Shown: positions 1 to 10,418, numbered from the stretch's first letter. The stretch is 64,000 bases of DNA from Wenyingzhuangia fucanilytica (GCF_001697185.1 NZ_CP014224.1:1736001-1800000); one strand, 5' to 3'. Program-made: numbers and translations. Notes: a model not told the origin generated them from the sequence alone.

Positions 1-1631
1 TATTTAAAGTTGTTCGTAAAGGCTGTGTTTTCATACTTGTAATTACTCCAACCTTGGGTAAGTAGCAAAGCATCTAAATCGTGTTTTCTTCTTTTATTTT
101 TAGGGTTAAAATATTCATTAGGTTTTTCTATACTTCCTTTTAATTCTGAATTCAATAAAAAGTAAGACAAAATATTACTACGCAAACTGTTTTCTTTTCC
201 TAACTGTTCTTTGTTGATGACTAAAACAGAAAGGTTACATTGAATTCCATTTACATCCTCATCTTCGGTAATAATATTAATTGTTGTTTTTTCTCTTTGC
301 TTAAATTGCTGTTTGTTTAAAGTTGTGTTTATATAAATTTGCTCCTCTTCTTTGTCATTAAAAAACAACCGTTCTGCTACAATTTGGTTCGCTGGATTGG
401 TAATGGTGAATTTTACAATTCCTTCGGGTAATAGACTTTTTTCTATTCCTGCTCCTACCTTGTTGTTTTGAAATTGCATTTCAAATTCATCATAAACCAC
501 TCCTCTTACTTGGGCTTTTACATGTAAGGGCTCTTGGTTTTGTTGATTGGTTTCTAAAGATAGTACGATGAATTCTTTTACCTCTTTTACTTTTAGCACA
601 AATCCTGTTTTATGGATTTCTGGGATTGGATATTTATATTCAATATCATCTTTTCCTTTGACTACTGCATAATACTTTTTTTGAATGTTAGGAGTTAATT
701 GCGTAATTCCCATTCCCAAATTATTACTCTGAAATGGCATGATGATGTTATTATCTTGGTCTACAATATTCCCTGTTACCTGCTTTCCTTTATTGTTATA
801 ATCCAAAGCTTTAAATGCTACTTTGCTGTTTAATCCATCCACTAATTTCCCTCCTTCCGGAAAAAATTGTAAGTCTAAATACTCCTTATTAACAGTGATA
901 GTTTTACTGTATGAATTGAACTTTTTATAATCAAAATTTCTTGCTCTAATAGAATCTGGTTGGAATTCTAATCTTGCTTTTACAGCATCTTTGGGTAATA
1001 AATAACTAAAACTATAAATATCATTTTCATCTTTTTTAACTTCTAAAGAATCTGTTTGCTTTTCTGTATGGATATACATTTTTAGTTTTCCCTTAAACTC
1101 AGGATTTAGGAGTTTTGGAAATGCTTTTGCAGAAATTTGGTATTGCTCATTTTCTGTTTCTTGTAAAGTGATTTCTCTTATCGCTAAATCTTCTTGTTTT
1201 ATTTCTTTAGGAGCGTAGAGATCTACATATATTTGAGATATAAAATCATCACTAAAATTTTTATTCCATTCGGTATAGGCTCTTATTAAATATCTTCCTG
1301 AAGGTAATTCTTCATTCAAATCAAAATAACCATCAGTGACACCGTTTTCTATTTTTAAGAGTTTAGAATCAATAATATTTTTATCAAAATCAATTAAATC
1401 TACATGTAATACCGCACTTAGCTTGGTTGGTAAATGCTCCAAATCTGTTACAATAGCTTTAAACCAAATGGTTTTATCCGTAGTAAAAACCGTACTTACT
1501 GGCTGTAAGTAAATTTTTTCTGCATAAGCATTTTTTGATGCTATTTTTAATGGTGGTTTTTCTTGAGAATAGGTTTTAATTATTGTTAGTAACAACAAAT
1601 TTAAAAAGATAATAGTAATTCGATTTTTCAT
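1..1631 (-). CDS. Outer-membrane MG2/TonB-plug-like protein, 3' end outside window
   Basis: An uninterrupted minus-strand frame of 543 codons runs from an ATG at 1631 off the left edge of the window, so the C-terminus is missing. It opens with a signal peptide (MKNRITIIFLNLLLLTIIKT) and then closely follows the complete neighbour at 2316-5108, including the YAEKIYLQPVSTVFTTDKT and FFPEGGKLV segments, so the two are tandem paralogues. The family combines an alpha-2-macroglobulin MG2-like beta-sandwich N-terminus with a later TonB-receptor plug-like region. Members are probably anchored or exported at the outer membrane, with no established substrate. Function is inferred only from the family. 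Confidence 0.8.
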   Translation of the reverse strand, partial: MKNRITIIFLNLLLLTIIKTYSQEKPPLKIASKNAYAEKIYLQPVSTVFTTDKTIWFKAIVTDLEHLPTKLSAVLHVDLIDFDKNIIDSKLLKIENGVTDGYFDLNEELPSGRYLIRAYTEWNKNFSDDFISQIYVDLYAPKEIKQEDLAIREITLQETENEQYQISAKAFPKLLNPEFKGKLKMYIHTEKQTDSLEVKKDENDIYSFSYLLPKDAVKARLEFQPDSIRARNFDYKKFNSYSKTITVNKEYLDLQFFPEGGKLVDGLNSKVAFKALDYNNKGKQVTGNIVDQDNNIIMPFQSNNLGMGITQLTPNIQKKYYAVVKGKDDIEYKYPIPEIHKTGFVLKVKEVKEFIVLSLETNQQNQEPLHVKAQVRGVVYDEFEMQFQNNKVGAGIEKSLLPEGIVKFTITNPANQIVAERLFFNDKEEEQIYINTTLNKQQFKQREKTTINIITEDEDVNGIQCNLSVLVINKEQLGKENSLRSNILSYFLLNSELKGSIEKPNEYFNPKNKRRKHDLDALLLTQGWSNYKYENTAFTNNFK

Positions 1632-1834
1632 AAATTTTAATATCAAATCTCCGTAGCACTTCTCGATACACCCTGAAACAAGTTCAAAGCACTCGAAGTG
1701 ACATTTTGTGTTTTTCTCACAGACTTTATTCTACCAAAGTAAAACCTAATTTTTATTTGTCTGCTCAAGTGAAATGAGTTTTTTTTATCAAGAACGTGTC
1801 TAGTTTTTACACACCCTAAAACAAGTTTTGGATA

Positions 1835-1870
1835 CTCGAACTGACATTTTAAATTGTATGTCAGTTCGAG
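1835..1870. repeat. Perfect 13-bp inverted repeat (REP-like hairpin)
   Basis: CTCGAACTGACAT at 1835-1847 pairs perfectly with ATGTCAGTTCGAG at 1858-1870 across a 10-base loop. It lies between the two paralogous genes and resembles other TCGA-rich palindromes in this window. It could be a REP-like element or an RNA processing/termination hairpin, but there is no clear T tract. Confidence 0.6.
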
Positions 1871-1909
1871 TTTGATTTGTTGAAGTGTAACGGAAACAAA
1901 TCAAGTATC

Positions 1910-2308
1910 GAGAACTTATTTTTCTTCTACTTGATAAAACTTTCCTTTTTTAGTAATCACCTCAATTACAATGAGCATTTCTTGTTTTTAACACGAAACA
2001 TAATACATCTCGACTCCGCTCGATGACCTCTTTTATGGAGAACTTATTTCCCCCCTACTTGATAACTTGTTTCATAATCCCCAAACTTTCCTTTTTTAGT
2101 AATTCCCTCAATTACAATGAACATTTCTTGTTTTTAACACGAAACATAATACATCTCGACTCCGCTCGATGACCTTTTATGGAGAACTTATTTTTCTTCT
2201 ACTTGATAAAAACTTTTCTTTTTTCAGTAATTCTCTCAATTACAATGAATATTTCTTGTTTTTAATACGAAACATACTACATCTCGACTCCGCTCGATGA
2301 CCTTTTAT
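1910..2308. repeat. Three degenerate tandem copies of a gene 3' end plus TCGA palindrome
   Basis: Three units of about 130 bp start near 1910, 2038 and 2177. Each begins with a near copy of the last ~70-90 bp of the minus-strand gene that ends at 2316 (GAACTTATTT...CTACTTGATAA...CTTTCC) and finishes with CATCTCGACTCCGCTCGATG. The real gene tail at about 2309-2410 is the fourth unit. The copies have diverged in length and sequence and carry no long frame. The rest of 1632-1909 holds only degenerate TCGA-containing repeats. Confidence 0.75.
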
Positions 2309-2315
2309 GGGGAAC

Positions 2316-5108
2316 TTATTTTTCTTCTACTTGATAACTTGTTTCATAATACCCAAACTTTCCTTTTTTATTTATTCCTTCAATCACAATAAGTAAATCC
2401 CCTGTATTGTCGGCATTATAATATTCTATTTTAGCCTCTCCTTTTTCGTTGGTATTCACATTAGGTTCCCAATGTACAACTGAACGAAAATCAGGGACAT
2501 TTAAATCATTTTCAATATTATATTTAGGACTATAAAACTCACGTTTAGGTTCAAAACCTTGAATATTAAATTTATCAATACCCTTATTTCTACTTAAATA
2601 TCTTATTCCTTTACCACCATAAGTGTATACACTTAAAATTGTTATTCGTGCATTTAAAACTGCCATGTCACTATCTCTAGTAGATTCTGGATCGGCATCT
2701 AATTGAAATTCAGGATTAAAAAATCTAGTATTTTGTCCAAAATAAGCCCTAGCTCCTTTTGGTTTTTTTAACAATTCTACACTTTTAATATCTTCTAAAG
2801 GCATATTAAATAATAAATTATAATCATCTTCATGCACAAGTATTCCATCAACCAAATAATAAACCGTTCTAAGCATTCTTACATCACCTCGTACAGTTTG
2901 GTTGAAAAAAACATTATCTATTCTATTAAAAATATTAGGAAAACAAACTTCTATTACATTAAAAAAACCTGAATGCCATTTAGGAGCTTTAGTCATCAAC
3001 TCTTCATTTTCAACAACAATATCTGGAAGCCCATGTAATTCCATCACCTTTTCACGTTGTGGCGTTAATTTATATCCTGTTAATTCAATTTCGTCTAACT
3101 CAATTACATCATCTGCCAATTTTATATTTTCTTCTTTTTGTTTTCTAAGAATATTCTCTTTTACAAAAACACTTACAGAATCTGCTAAAAAAACTTTTTC
3201 TTCTTTGATGTAATTTATTTTTGGCATTTTATAATAATCCAACTCAATGGTATAATCTTTTTTATTTCCTTTTTTGTTTTTGGTTTGTAGTGCTACTCTA
3301 AACTCGTTTTTATAATAATCTTCTAAACCAATTTTAAACCTACCGGTACTATCTATTTCTCTGATATCAACATTTAAAGGTCCGTAAACAGCTGTTAACT
3401 CTACAGGTTTCTTTAACTCTTTTTTTGATGACCATATACTTCTGATAGACCCCGAAATGGTTAATTCTTTTTCTGGTAAATGTTTAAATTTTGTACTGAA
3501 TAATGAATTTTCATATTTGTAGTTACTCCATCCTTGAGACAAGAGTAAAGCATCCATATCATCTTTTCTATTTTTATTTTGAGGATTAAAATAATGGTTA
3601 GGATTTTCTATTTTTCCTCTTAATTCAGAATTCAATAAAAAATAGGACAAAATATTACTTCGTAAACTATTTTCTTTTCCTAACTGTTCTTTATTAATCA
3701 CTAATACAGATACATTGCTAGGAATCGTATTGCTATCATTATCAATAAGTTTTAGGTTTAAAACTGTTTTATCTCTTTGATGATATTGTTTTTTATTTAA
3801 ACGAGTACTAATATTAACTCTCTCTTCTTCCTTATAGTTAAAAAACAATCTTTCTGCCACAATTTGATTTTCTTGATTTGTAACGGTAAACTTTACAATT
3901 CCTTCTGGCAACACTCTTTTTTCTATTCCTGCACTTACTTTATGATCTTTAAACACAACATCAAATTCGTCATATAAAACCCCTCGTACTTGGGCTTTTA
4001 CATGTAATTGTTCTTGTAGAATATTTTTATTTTGTAGGCTAACAACTATAAATTCCTCTATTTCTTTTATTCCTATAACAACACCTGTTTTATGAACACT
4101 AGGTAATGGATATTTATAAACCACATTGTCTTTTCCTGTAACACTAGCATAATAGTTTTTTTGAAAATTAGGAGTTAGATACGTTACCCCCATTCCTAAA
4201 TTATTGGTTTTAAAAGGCATAATAATATTGTTGTCTTGATCTACAATATTTCCAAAAACCTCCTTTCCTTTATTTCTATAATCCAATGCTTTAAAAGCAA
4301 CTTTACTTTTTAAACCATTTACTAACTTTCCTCCTTCTGGAAAAAATTGTAGGTCTAAATATTCTTTATTTACTGTTACAGTTTTACTGGAAGTATTAAA
4401 CTGTTTATAATCAAAATTTATAGATCTAACAGAATCTAATTTTAGTTCCATACGTGCATTTACAGCATCTTTGGGCAAAAGATATTGAAAACTATAATTA
4501 TCGTTTTTATCTTCTTTTACCACTACAGAATCCGTTTTTCCTTCTGTATGTATCAACATTTTAAAATCTCCTCTAAACTTTGGGTTTAATAATTTTGGAT
4601 AAGCTTTTGCAGAAATTTGATATTGCTGATTTTCTGTTTCTTGTAAAACCACTTCTCTTATTACCTGATCTTCTTCCTTAACTTCTTTGGGAGCATACAA
4701 GTCAACATAAGTTTGAGAGATAAATTCACGACCAAAATTTTTATTCCATTCTGTATAGGCTCTAATTAAATATTTACCAGAAGGTAATTTCTCATGTAAA
4801 TCAAAATAACCATCCGCAACTCCATTTTCTATTTTTAAGAGTTTGGAATCGATGATATTTTCATCAAAATCAATTAAATCTACATGTAAAATATTACTTA
4901 GCTTAGTAGCCAAATGCTCTAAATCTGTTACAATTGCTTTAAACCAAATGGTTTTATCTGTAGTAAAAACGGTACTTACTGGTTGCAAGTAAATTTTTTC
5001 TGCATAAGCATTTTTGGCTTCAATATTTATGTCTTTTTTTTCTTGAGCATAAAGATGGGGATAGACAAACAATACCCCTAACATGGTAATTAGTAATTTT
5101 CTTTTCAT
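2316..5108 (-). CDS. Outer-membrane MG2-domain / TonB-plug-like protein (930 aa)
   Basis: The 930-residue protein starts with a clear signal peptide (MKRKLLITMLGVLFVYPHLY, then AQE). The N-terminal ~250 residues resemble an MG2-type beta-sandwich. Around residues 690-800 there is a TonB-receptor plug-like stretch (RGDVRMLRTVYYLVDGILV...IKSVELLKKPKGARAYFG), and the C-terminus (WEPNVNTNEKGEAKIEYYNA) resembles the alpha-2-macroglobulin-type end seen in this family. There is no 22-strand barrel, so it is not a full transporter. It is a tandem paralogue of the truncated gene at 1-1631, and its 3' end is repeated three times downstream. The role is unknown; the outer-membrane or surface location is inferred. 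Confidence 0.8.
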   Translation of the reverse strand: MKRKLLITMLGVLFVYPHLYAQEKKDINIEAKNAYAEKIYLQPVSTVFTTDKTIWFKAIVTDLEHLATKLSNILHVDLIDFDENIIDSKLLKIENGVADGYFDLHEKLPSGKYLIRAYTEWNKNFGREFISQTYVDLYAPKEVKEEDQVIREVVLQETENQQYQISAKAYPKLLNPKFRGDFKMLIHTEGKTDSVVVKEDKNDNYSFQYLLPKDAVNARMELKLDSVRSINFDYKQFNTSSKTVTVNKEYLDLQFFPEGGKLVNGLKSKVAFKALDYRNKGKEVFGNIVDQDNNIIMPFKTNNLGMGVTYLTPNFQKNYYASVTGKDNVVYKYPLPSVHKTGVVIGIKEIEEFIVVSLQNKNILQEQLHVKAQVRGVLYDEFDVVFKDHKVSAGIEKRVLPEGIVKFTVTNQENQIVAERLFFNYKEEERVNISTRLNKKQYHQRDKTVLNLKLIDNDSNTIPSNVSVLVINKEQLGKENSLRSNILSYFLLNSELRGKIENPNHYFNPQNKNRKDDMDALLLSQGWSNYKYENSLFSTKFKHLPEKELTISGSIRSIWSSKKELKKPVELTAVYGPLNVDIREIDSTGRFKIGLEDYYKNEFRVALQTKNKKGNKKDYTIELDYYKMPKINYIKEEKVFLADSVSVFVKENILRKQKEENIKLADDVIELDEIELTGYKLTPQREKVMELHGLPDIVVENEELMTKAPKWHSGFFNVIEVCFPNIFNRIDNVFFNQTVRGDVRMLRTVYYLVDGILVHEDDYNLLFNMPLEDIKSVELLKKPKGARAYFGQNTRFFNPEFQLDADPESTRDSDMAVLNARITILSVYTYGGKGIRYLSRNKGIDKFNIQGFEPKREFYSPKYNIENDLNVPDFRSVVHWEPNVNTNEKGEAKIEYYNADNTGDLLIVIEGINKKGKFGYYETSYQVEEK

Positions 5109-5280
5109 AAGGCTTTATTTTTTTAAGTTATTATCAAATAACGAGCCATTTTAATGTTTTTTATTCAAACAAAACTCAAAATCAATTAACAATAAGCAAA
5201 CAACAGCAGTATTTACTTGTCATTTTTATAAACCCTATGCAATAAAATTATGGAAGGAATAAAACTGCGCATTGATTTAG

Positions 5281-5288
5281 TATCTTTG
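5281..5288 (+). promoter_or_regulatory. Putative Bacteroidota -7 element (TATCTTTG)
   Basis: TATCTTTG matches the Bacteroidota -7 consensus TAnnTTTG and lies 21 bp upstream of the helicase ATG, giving a short leader. No convincing -33 TTTG is seen at the expected distance. Confidence 0.5.
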
Positions 5289-5309
5289 CCATACTAGTAA
5301 ATACAATTC

Positions 5310-6545
5310 ATGACATTTAAAGACTTACATTTAAACGCTAAAATTTTAAAAGCGGTAGCAGAGCAAAACTACACCACTCCTACTCCTATTCAACAAGCCA
5401 CCATTCCTTTGGTTTTAGATGGTATTGATGTAATTGGTTGTGCCCAAACAGGAACAGGAAAAACAGCTGCATTTGCTTTGCCTATTTTAGACAGGATTTT
5501 TTCTCAAACAGATGCTAATAAAAAAGAGAAAAAAATTAAAGCCCTAGTAGTAAGTCCTACGAGAGAATTGGCCATACAAATAGAGGAAAACTTTAAACAA
5601 TATAGTACTTATACCAATTTAAGAACTACTTCTGTTTATGGAGGAATGTCTATGGAACCTCAAATAGATCAATTAACCAAAGGAGTAGATGTTTTAATTG
5701 CCACTCCTGGGCGTTTGTTAGATTTACATAAAAGAGATATTTTAAACCTAGATTATATTCAGATTTTGGTCTTAGATGAAGCTGATATGATGTTAGACAT
5801 GGGCTTTATTGATGATGTAAAAAAAATAGCTCGTTTATGTCCGCAGCAAAAACAAACTTTGCTGTTTTCTGCAACCATGCCACCAAAAATTGAATCATTA
5901 GCCAATGAATTGTTAACAGAACCTGAAAAAGTATCGGTTTCTGCTATTTCATCGGCTGCTAAAACTGTGAGTCAAGAATTGTACATGGTTCCAAAACCTA
6001 AAAAAATTGAATTGTGCTTACACTTACTAAGAAATGATTTACGAGGAAATATCATTATTTTTAGACGTACTAAGTTTGGTGTAGATAAATTAGAAACCAC
6101 CTTATTAAAAAACAATTACAAGGTAGATACTATTCACGGAGACAAAACACAAGCGGCCAGAACAAAAGCCTTAAATAAATTTAAAAACAACGATGTTAAT
6201 ATATTAATTGCTACTGATGTTGCAGCCAGAGGTATTGATGTCCCAGATTTAGATATAGTGATCAATTTTGATTTGCCAAATATTCCAGAAAGTTATGTAC
6301 ACAGAATTGGTCGTACTGGGCGAGCTGGAAAAGAAGGAAGAGCATTGGCTTTTTGTTCGGCTGATGAAAAACCTTATTTAAAAGACATACAACAACTTTT
6401 AGGTAAATTAATTCCTGTAGAAGAAAATCATCCTTATCCTTTAGATCCTGCTGCAAAACCAGAGGTTCATAAAAAACAAGGAAGTAAACATAAAAAAGGA
6501 CGAAAGTCTCAAGCTTCTAAAGCTAAAAAGAAACGTTGGTATTAA
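5310..6545 (+). CDS. DEAD-box ATP-dependent RNA helicase (RhlE-like)
   Basis: An ATP-dependent RNA duplex unwinding enzyme of 411 aa. The motif order is complete: Q-motif region (PTPIQQATIP), Walker A AQTGTGKT, PTRELA, TPGRLLDL, DEAD (VLDEADMMLDMGFIDD), SAT (LLFSATMP), ATDVAARGIDVPD and HRIGRTGRAGKEG. The C-terminal ~45 residues are a Lys/Arg-rich tail ending KKKRWY, typical of RhlE-type proteins and likely RNA-binding. Its role in RNA or ribosome maturation is inferred from the family. The next gene starts 10 bp downstream on the same strand and is probably cotranscribed. Confidence 0.93.
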   Translation: MTFKDLHLNAKILKAVAEQNYTTPTPIQQATIPLVLDGIDVIGCAQTGTGKTAAFALPILDRIFSQTDANKKEKKIKALVVSPTRELAIQIEENFKQYSTYTNLRTTSVYGGMSMEPQIDQLTKGVDVLIATPGRLLDLHKRDILNLDYIQILVLDEADMMLDMGFIDDVKKIARLCPQQKQTLLFSATMPPKIESLANELLTEPEKVSVSAISSAAKTVSQELYMVPKPKKIELCLHLLRNDLRGNIIIFRRTKFGVDKLETTLLKNNYKVDTIHGDKTQAARTKALNKFKNNDVNILIATDVAARGIDVPDLDIVINFDLPNIPESYVHRIGRTGRAGKEGRALAFCSADEKPYLKDIQQLLGKLIPVEENHPYPLDPAAKPEVHKKQGSKHKKGRKSQASKAKKKRWY

Positions 6546-6555
6546 GTAAAACATT

Positions 6556-7611
6556 ATGGAGTTCTCCTTTTATGTACTAACAATTACTTTAGTAGTCTTA
6601 ACTTTTTTACCATTTATTAAAAATCAACATTGGTTTTTTAAAGTTCCTGATTTTGGAAGAATTCAAATTCTTGTATTACAAGTAATATTGTGGCCAATCT
6701 CTATTTTTTTTCTTTGGACAGATATTAATGCTATTCATACACTAATATTTATTTTATTAAGTGTTGCTATGGGGTATCAAATTTTAATTTTATATCCATA
6801 TATCATTATTAAAAACAAGGTATACAATACAAAAAACAAAGAGCTTATTTCTATTTTATCTGTAAATGTATATCAATTTAACAGGCAATATCAACCCTTA
6901 ATTAATTTAATACGCAAAACAAAACCCAATATTTTTATCACCATAGAAACTGATCAAAAATGGGAAGAAGCTTTATCTGTTTTTGACCATGATTATCAAC
7001 ACTATAAAAAAATAGCATTAGATAACACCTATGGAATGCACTTTTACAGCAATTTAAAAGTCTCAAAAATTAAAACTCATTATTTTGTTGCTGATGACAT
7101 CCCTTCTATAGAAGTACATATCACAACTGCTAAGGGTGATTCTTTTATTTTATACGGAATTCACCCACCGCCCGCAAGTCCAACCGAAGAAGAAAACTCT
7201 AAAGAGCAAGACGGAGAATTAATGGCTATAGCTAAAAAAAGTTTAACCCAACAAAACAGTATGATTGTTGTTGGTGATTTTAATAGTGTGGCATGGTCAC
7301 GTATTACCAAACTTTTTGCAAAAGTTTCAGGCTTAATTGACGCTAGAATTGGACGTGGATTTATATCTACTTTTCCCGCTAAATATAGGCTTTTTAAGAT
7401 CCCTATAGACTTGGTATATCATTCTAAAGACATTACTATTACCCAACTTAAAACCTTAGAAGATATTCACTCTGACCACTTACCTTTGTACTTAGAGTTT
7501 TATATAAACAATAAACACCCTGACACCAACACTAAAGTTACAAAAGGAGTATTAGAGAAAACTACCAAGCTTATTGATGAAGGTATTAATGAAACTTCTG
7601 ACAACAGATAG
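6556..7611 (+). CDS. Membrane-anchored endonuclease/exonuclease/phosphatase family protein
   Basis: This 351-aa protein has three hydrophobic segments in the first ~85 residues, followed by an EEP (DNase I-like) domain. Visible catalytic elements are a Glu in ITIETDQKW, the IHPPPASPTEEE loop, VVGDFNSVAWS and the terminal SDHLPLYLEF, all typical metal-binding or catalytic blocks of the fold. Substrate could be nucleic acid, phospholipid or an inositol phosphate; the sequence does not decide. It lies 10 bp behind the DEAD-box gene and is probably in the same transcript. Confidence 0.85.
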   Translation: MEFSFYVLTITLVVLTFLPFIKNQHWFFKVPDFGRIQILVLQVILWPISIFFLWTDINAIHTLIFILLSVAMGYQILILYPYIIIKNKVYNTKNKELISILSVNVYQFNRQYQPLINLIRKTKPNIFITIETDQKWEEALSVFDHDYQHYKKIALDNTYGMHFYSNLKVSKIKTHYFVADDIPSIEVHITTAKGDSFILYGIHPPPASPTEEENSKEQDGELMAIAKKSLTQQNSMIVVGDFNSVAWSRITKLFAKVSGLIDARIGRGFISTFPAKYRLFKIPIDLVYHSKDITITQLKTLEDIHSDHLPLYLEFYINNKHPDTNTKVTKGVLEKTTKLIDEGINETSDNR

Positions 7612-7612
7612 T

Positions 7613-8023
7613 TTATCTTTTTTTGATCAACAAACCATCTACAGAAAGTTTTCCTGGCCCTTGTAACAATAGAACGATGTAGATAACTAAGTATAATATA
7701 GATTTTTCTTGCATACCAAAACTATCAGACAAGTGTACGTTAAAAGCTATTAGCATGGTTATAATTAACGGAATTGTAGCCAACCTGGTTAACAATCCTA
7801 ACATGATTAATACAGAACAAATAACCTCTGCAAAAACAGCCAATGCTAAAGAGGTGGTTGCCCCTAAACCAAAAGGATCTAAAAAATGGATTTCTTCACC
7901 TCCAAATAATTTTGTCCATTTCCCTAAACCATGACCAAAAAGCATGGCTGCTCCAAAAGAAACTCTAAGTATAAACAACCCTAAATTATTTGCAAATGTG
8001 TTTTGTGATTTTAAATACGACAT
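7613..8023 (-). CDS. DoxX family membrane protein
   Basis: A 136-residue integral membrane protein with four hydrophobic helices and the DoxX-type first-helix pattern LFILRVSFGAAMLFGHGLGK. DoxX-family proteins are small quinone-related or redox membrane subunits of varied function. It overlaps nothing, but its stop is one base from the end of the convergent EEP gene, and it sits 16 bp downstream of the TonB receptor gene on the same strand, so cotranscription with the receptor is plausible. Confidence 0.85.
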   Translation of the reverse strand: MSYLKSQNTFANNLGLFILRVSFGAAMLFGHGLGKWTKLFGGEEIHFLDPFGLGATTSLALAVFAEVICSVLIMLGLLTRLATIPLIITMLIAFNVHLSDSFGMQEKSILYLVIYIVLLLQGPGKLSVDGLLIKKR

Positions 8024-8039
8024 CCTATTTATTTTAAAA

Positions 8040-10418
8040 TTATCTTCTTTTTCCTGAATAAGTCATCGCTTCACCCTTACCAAAACCATAGCTAAATCCT
8101 AAGGTAAAAAAACGTCCTCTTTGACCAAAACTATATTGATAAGATCTATCATTATCAATAACACTTTCACTAATTCTAGATTCAAATATATCTCTAATAG
8201 CAAAATTGATTACGGCTCTTCCTTTTAACATTTTTTTTCTCAATCCTAAATCTGCAAAAGCATAACCAGAATCTTCTCCTTGCACTGTTTGATTAGAAGA
8301 TCTGTAATTTCCTGTTAATTCCATATCTATATCTAACGGAAAACTAATTTTAGAATTTAAACGAGTACTCCAATTGTCTGCAGAAAAATCAAAATTTTGA
8401 TTTTCGTAAACTCCTCTTCTATCAAAATAATTCCAGTTAAAATCTCCGTTAAAACTCAACCATTTTGTAGCTGTATATTTTCCGTTGATTTCAACACCTG
8501 TAGTATTTCTACTCCCCACATTAAAAGGAGTTCTTGTAGTGACATCGTTTTTAGATTCCGGATCGTATTCTATAATAGCAATACGTTCCATTACATCGGT
8601 AGTATATCTGTAATAAACACTAGTACTCATTGTTGCTTTTCCTATTTTGTAAATAGAAGTTAACTCATAAGAATCCGTAAATTCTGGCTGTAAATCTGGG
8701 TTACCTGCACGTATATTATAATTATCACTAATACTAATAAAAGGATTTAAATCCCATAAACGAGGTCTGTAAATTCTTTTAGAATAACCTGCTTGTAACG
8801 AGAAACTATCTGTGAATTTATAAGAGGTATGAGCACTTGGAAACAAGTTGGTGTAGTTTTGTACTCCTTTAGCACCTTCGTTGGTAATAGTTAAATCTGT
8901 GTTCTCTATACGAGCTCCAATTTTTACTCCCCATGTATCATTTTCGTACGCACCAGTACCATAAAGACCTAACACTTTTTGATTGTAATCAAAAGTATTG
9001 GTTAAGTTATTGTCTACTACAAAATCACTTCCATTATAATTTCTTACTTCGTAATCATTCCCTACATCATTAATTACATATTGCCCTCCTGTTTCTATAG
9101 TATACTCATCACTAATAGGGTTGGTATAATCTAACTTAAATGTATAATCCGCTTGTTGAAACTTTGTTTCTGTTTGCTGATCTTTTTCTTTATTGGTTCC
9201 AGATAAAGTTGAATTTGTAAACTCTGATGACAAATCTTTACCAAAAAATCTACCCAAAGCACTAAATAATAAAATATGCTCTTTGTTATTTTTAAACTCC
9301 TTGCTATAATTAAATTCGTATTGCCACTTTGGATTGGTTGCCTCGGTTTCTTCGGTTCTAATCCACTCACTTTGTAATACATCATTTAAATAAGAACTAT
9401 AATTGGTTTCCGAAGGTTGATCTTCAATTTCGTAAGCAATATTTCCAGATAAGGTTAATACATTATAATCATCTATATGATAATCTGTACCTAAAATTAA
9501 ATTGTAAAAAACCTCATTTCTATAGCTTGTTCCTTCAGAAACTAATCGGCTATCTTCTATTTTGTTTTCATTAATATTCTCATTATATCTTGGGTATGAT
9601 TTATATCCTCCTCCAAACTGCGTAAATAAATTAAACTTTTCTGTTCTTCTATTCATACTTACTCCCACACTGTGATTGTCTGGAATTCCTGTATTTACAG
9701 AAACAGAACCATTTAACCCTTTTTTCTCTTCTTTTTTAAGGATGATATTTAAAATTCCCGCAGTACCTTCTGCATCGTATTTTGCAGATGGATTGGTAAT
9801 TACCTCTATACTTTCTATCATTTCTGCAGTAATGGTTCCTAAAGCATTACTTCCTGACTCTGTTAAAACAGATGGTTTTCCATCAATTAAAATTTGTACT
9901 CCAGAACTACCTCTAAGGCTCACAGCTCCTTCTATATCAACATTTACAGAGGGTACATTATTTAACACTTCTAAAGCACTTACTCCTGTACTAGCAATAT
10001 CTTTACCTACGTTAAAAACTTTTTTATCTAATTTAAATTGAGTTTTAGAAACCTCTGCTCTTACTTCAACAGCTGCTAATGCTTGACTATTTTCCTCTAA
10101 AACAATCGTTCCTAAATCCACCACATTTTTACTTGTATCAATATTCTTAAAACTTTGGGTTTTGTAGCCCATAAAGCTAACTTCTACATAAAAATTATTA
10201 GCCGTTGTTTTAATGTTAAAAAATCCATTGTCATTAGATGTTGTTCCACTAAGTACTTCATCTGTAGTGTTGTCTTTTACCACAATCGTAGCATATGGGA
10301 CAGTAGTTTTAGTAGCAGCATCGGTAAGTGTACCACCAATGGTTATCTCTTTATTTTGTGCATAACCTATTACACTTAACATTAAAAGCAATAGAAAGTT
10401 AAACTTTACCTTTATCAT
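8040..10418 (-). CDS. TonB-dependent outer-membrane receptor family protein
   Basis: The 792-aa protein carries a signal peptide (LLLLMLSVIGYAQ), an N-terminal carboxypeptidase-D regulatory-like domain (residues ~25-110, GGTLTDAATKTTVPYATIVV), a plug domain (~130-230, with SLRGSSGVQILIDGKPS and NPSAKYDAEGTAGILNIILKK) and a C-terminal outer-membrane beta-barrel of the Bacteroidota OMP_b-brl_3 type. No SusD partner is adjacent. The ligand is unknown. The divergent LytS/LytTR pair starts 200 bp away, which suggests but does not prove linked regulation. Confidence 0.9.
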   Translation of the reverse strand: MIKVKFNFLLLLMLSVIGYAQNKEITIGGTLTDAATKTTVPYATIVVKDNTTDEVLSGTTSNDNGFFNIKTTANNFYVEVSFMGYKTQSFKNIDTSKNVVDLGTIVLEENSQALAAVEVRAEVSKTQFKLDKKVFNVGKDIASTGVSALEVLNNVPSVNVDIEGAVSLRGSSGVQILIDGKPSVLTESGSNALGTITAEMIESIEVITNPSAKYDAEGTAGILNIILKKEEKKGLNGSVSVNTGIPDNHSVGVSMNRRTEKFNLFTQFGGGYKSYPRYNENINENKIEDSRLVSEGTSYRNEVFYNLILGTDYHIDDYNVLTLSGNIAYEIEDQPSETNYSSYLNDVLQSEWIRTEETEATNPKWQYEFNYSKEFKNNKEHILLFSALGRFFGKDLSSEFTNSTLSGTNKEKDQQTETKFQQADYTFKLDYTNPISDEYTIETGGQYVINDVGNDYEVRNYNGSDFVVDNNLTNTFDYNQKVLGLYGTGAYENDTWGVKIGARIENTDLTITNEGAKGVQNYTNLFPSAHTSYKFTDSFSLQAGYSKRIYRPRLWDLNPFISISDNYNIRAGNPDLQPEFTDSYELTSIYKIGKATMSTSVYYRYTTDVMERIAIIEYDPESKNDVTTRTPFNVGSRNTTGVEINGKYTATKWLSFNGDFNWNYFDRRGVYENQNFDFSADNWSTRLNSKISFPLDIDMELTGNYRSSNQTVQGEDSGYAFADLGLRKKMLKGRAVINFAIRDIFESRISESVIDNDRSYQYSFGQRGRFFTLGFSYGFGKGEAMTYSGKRR

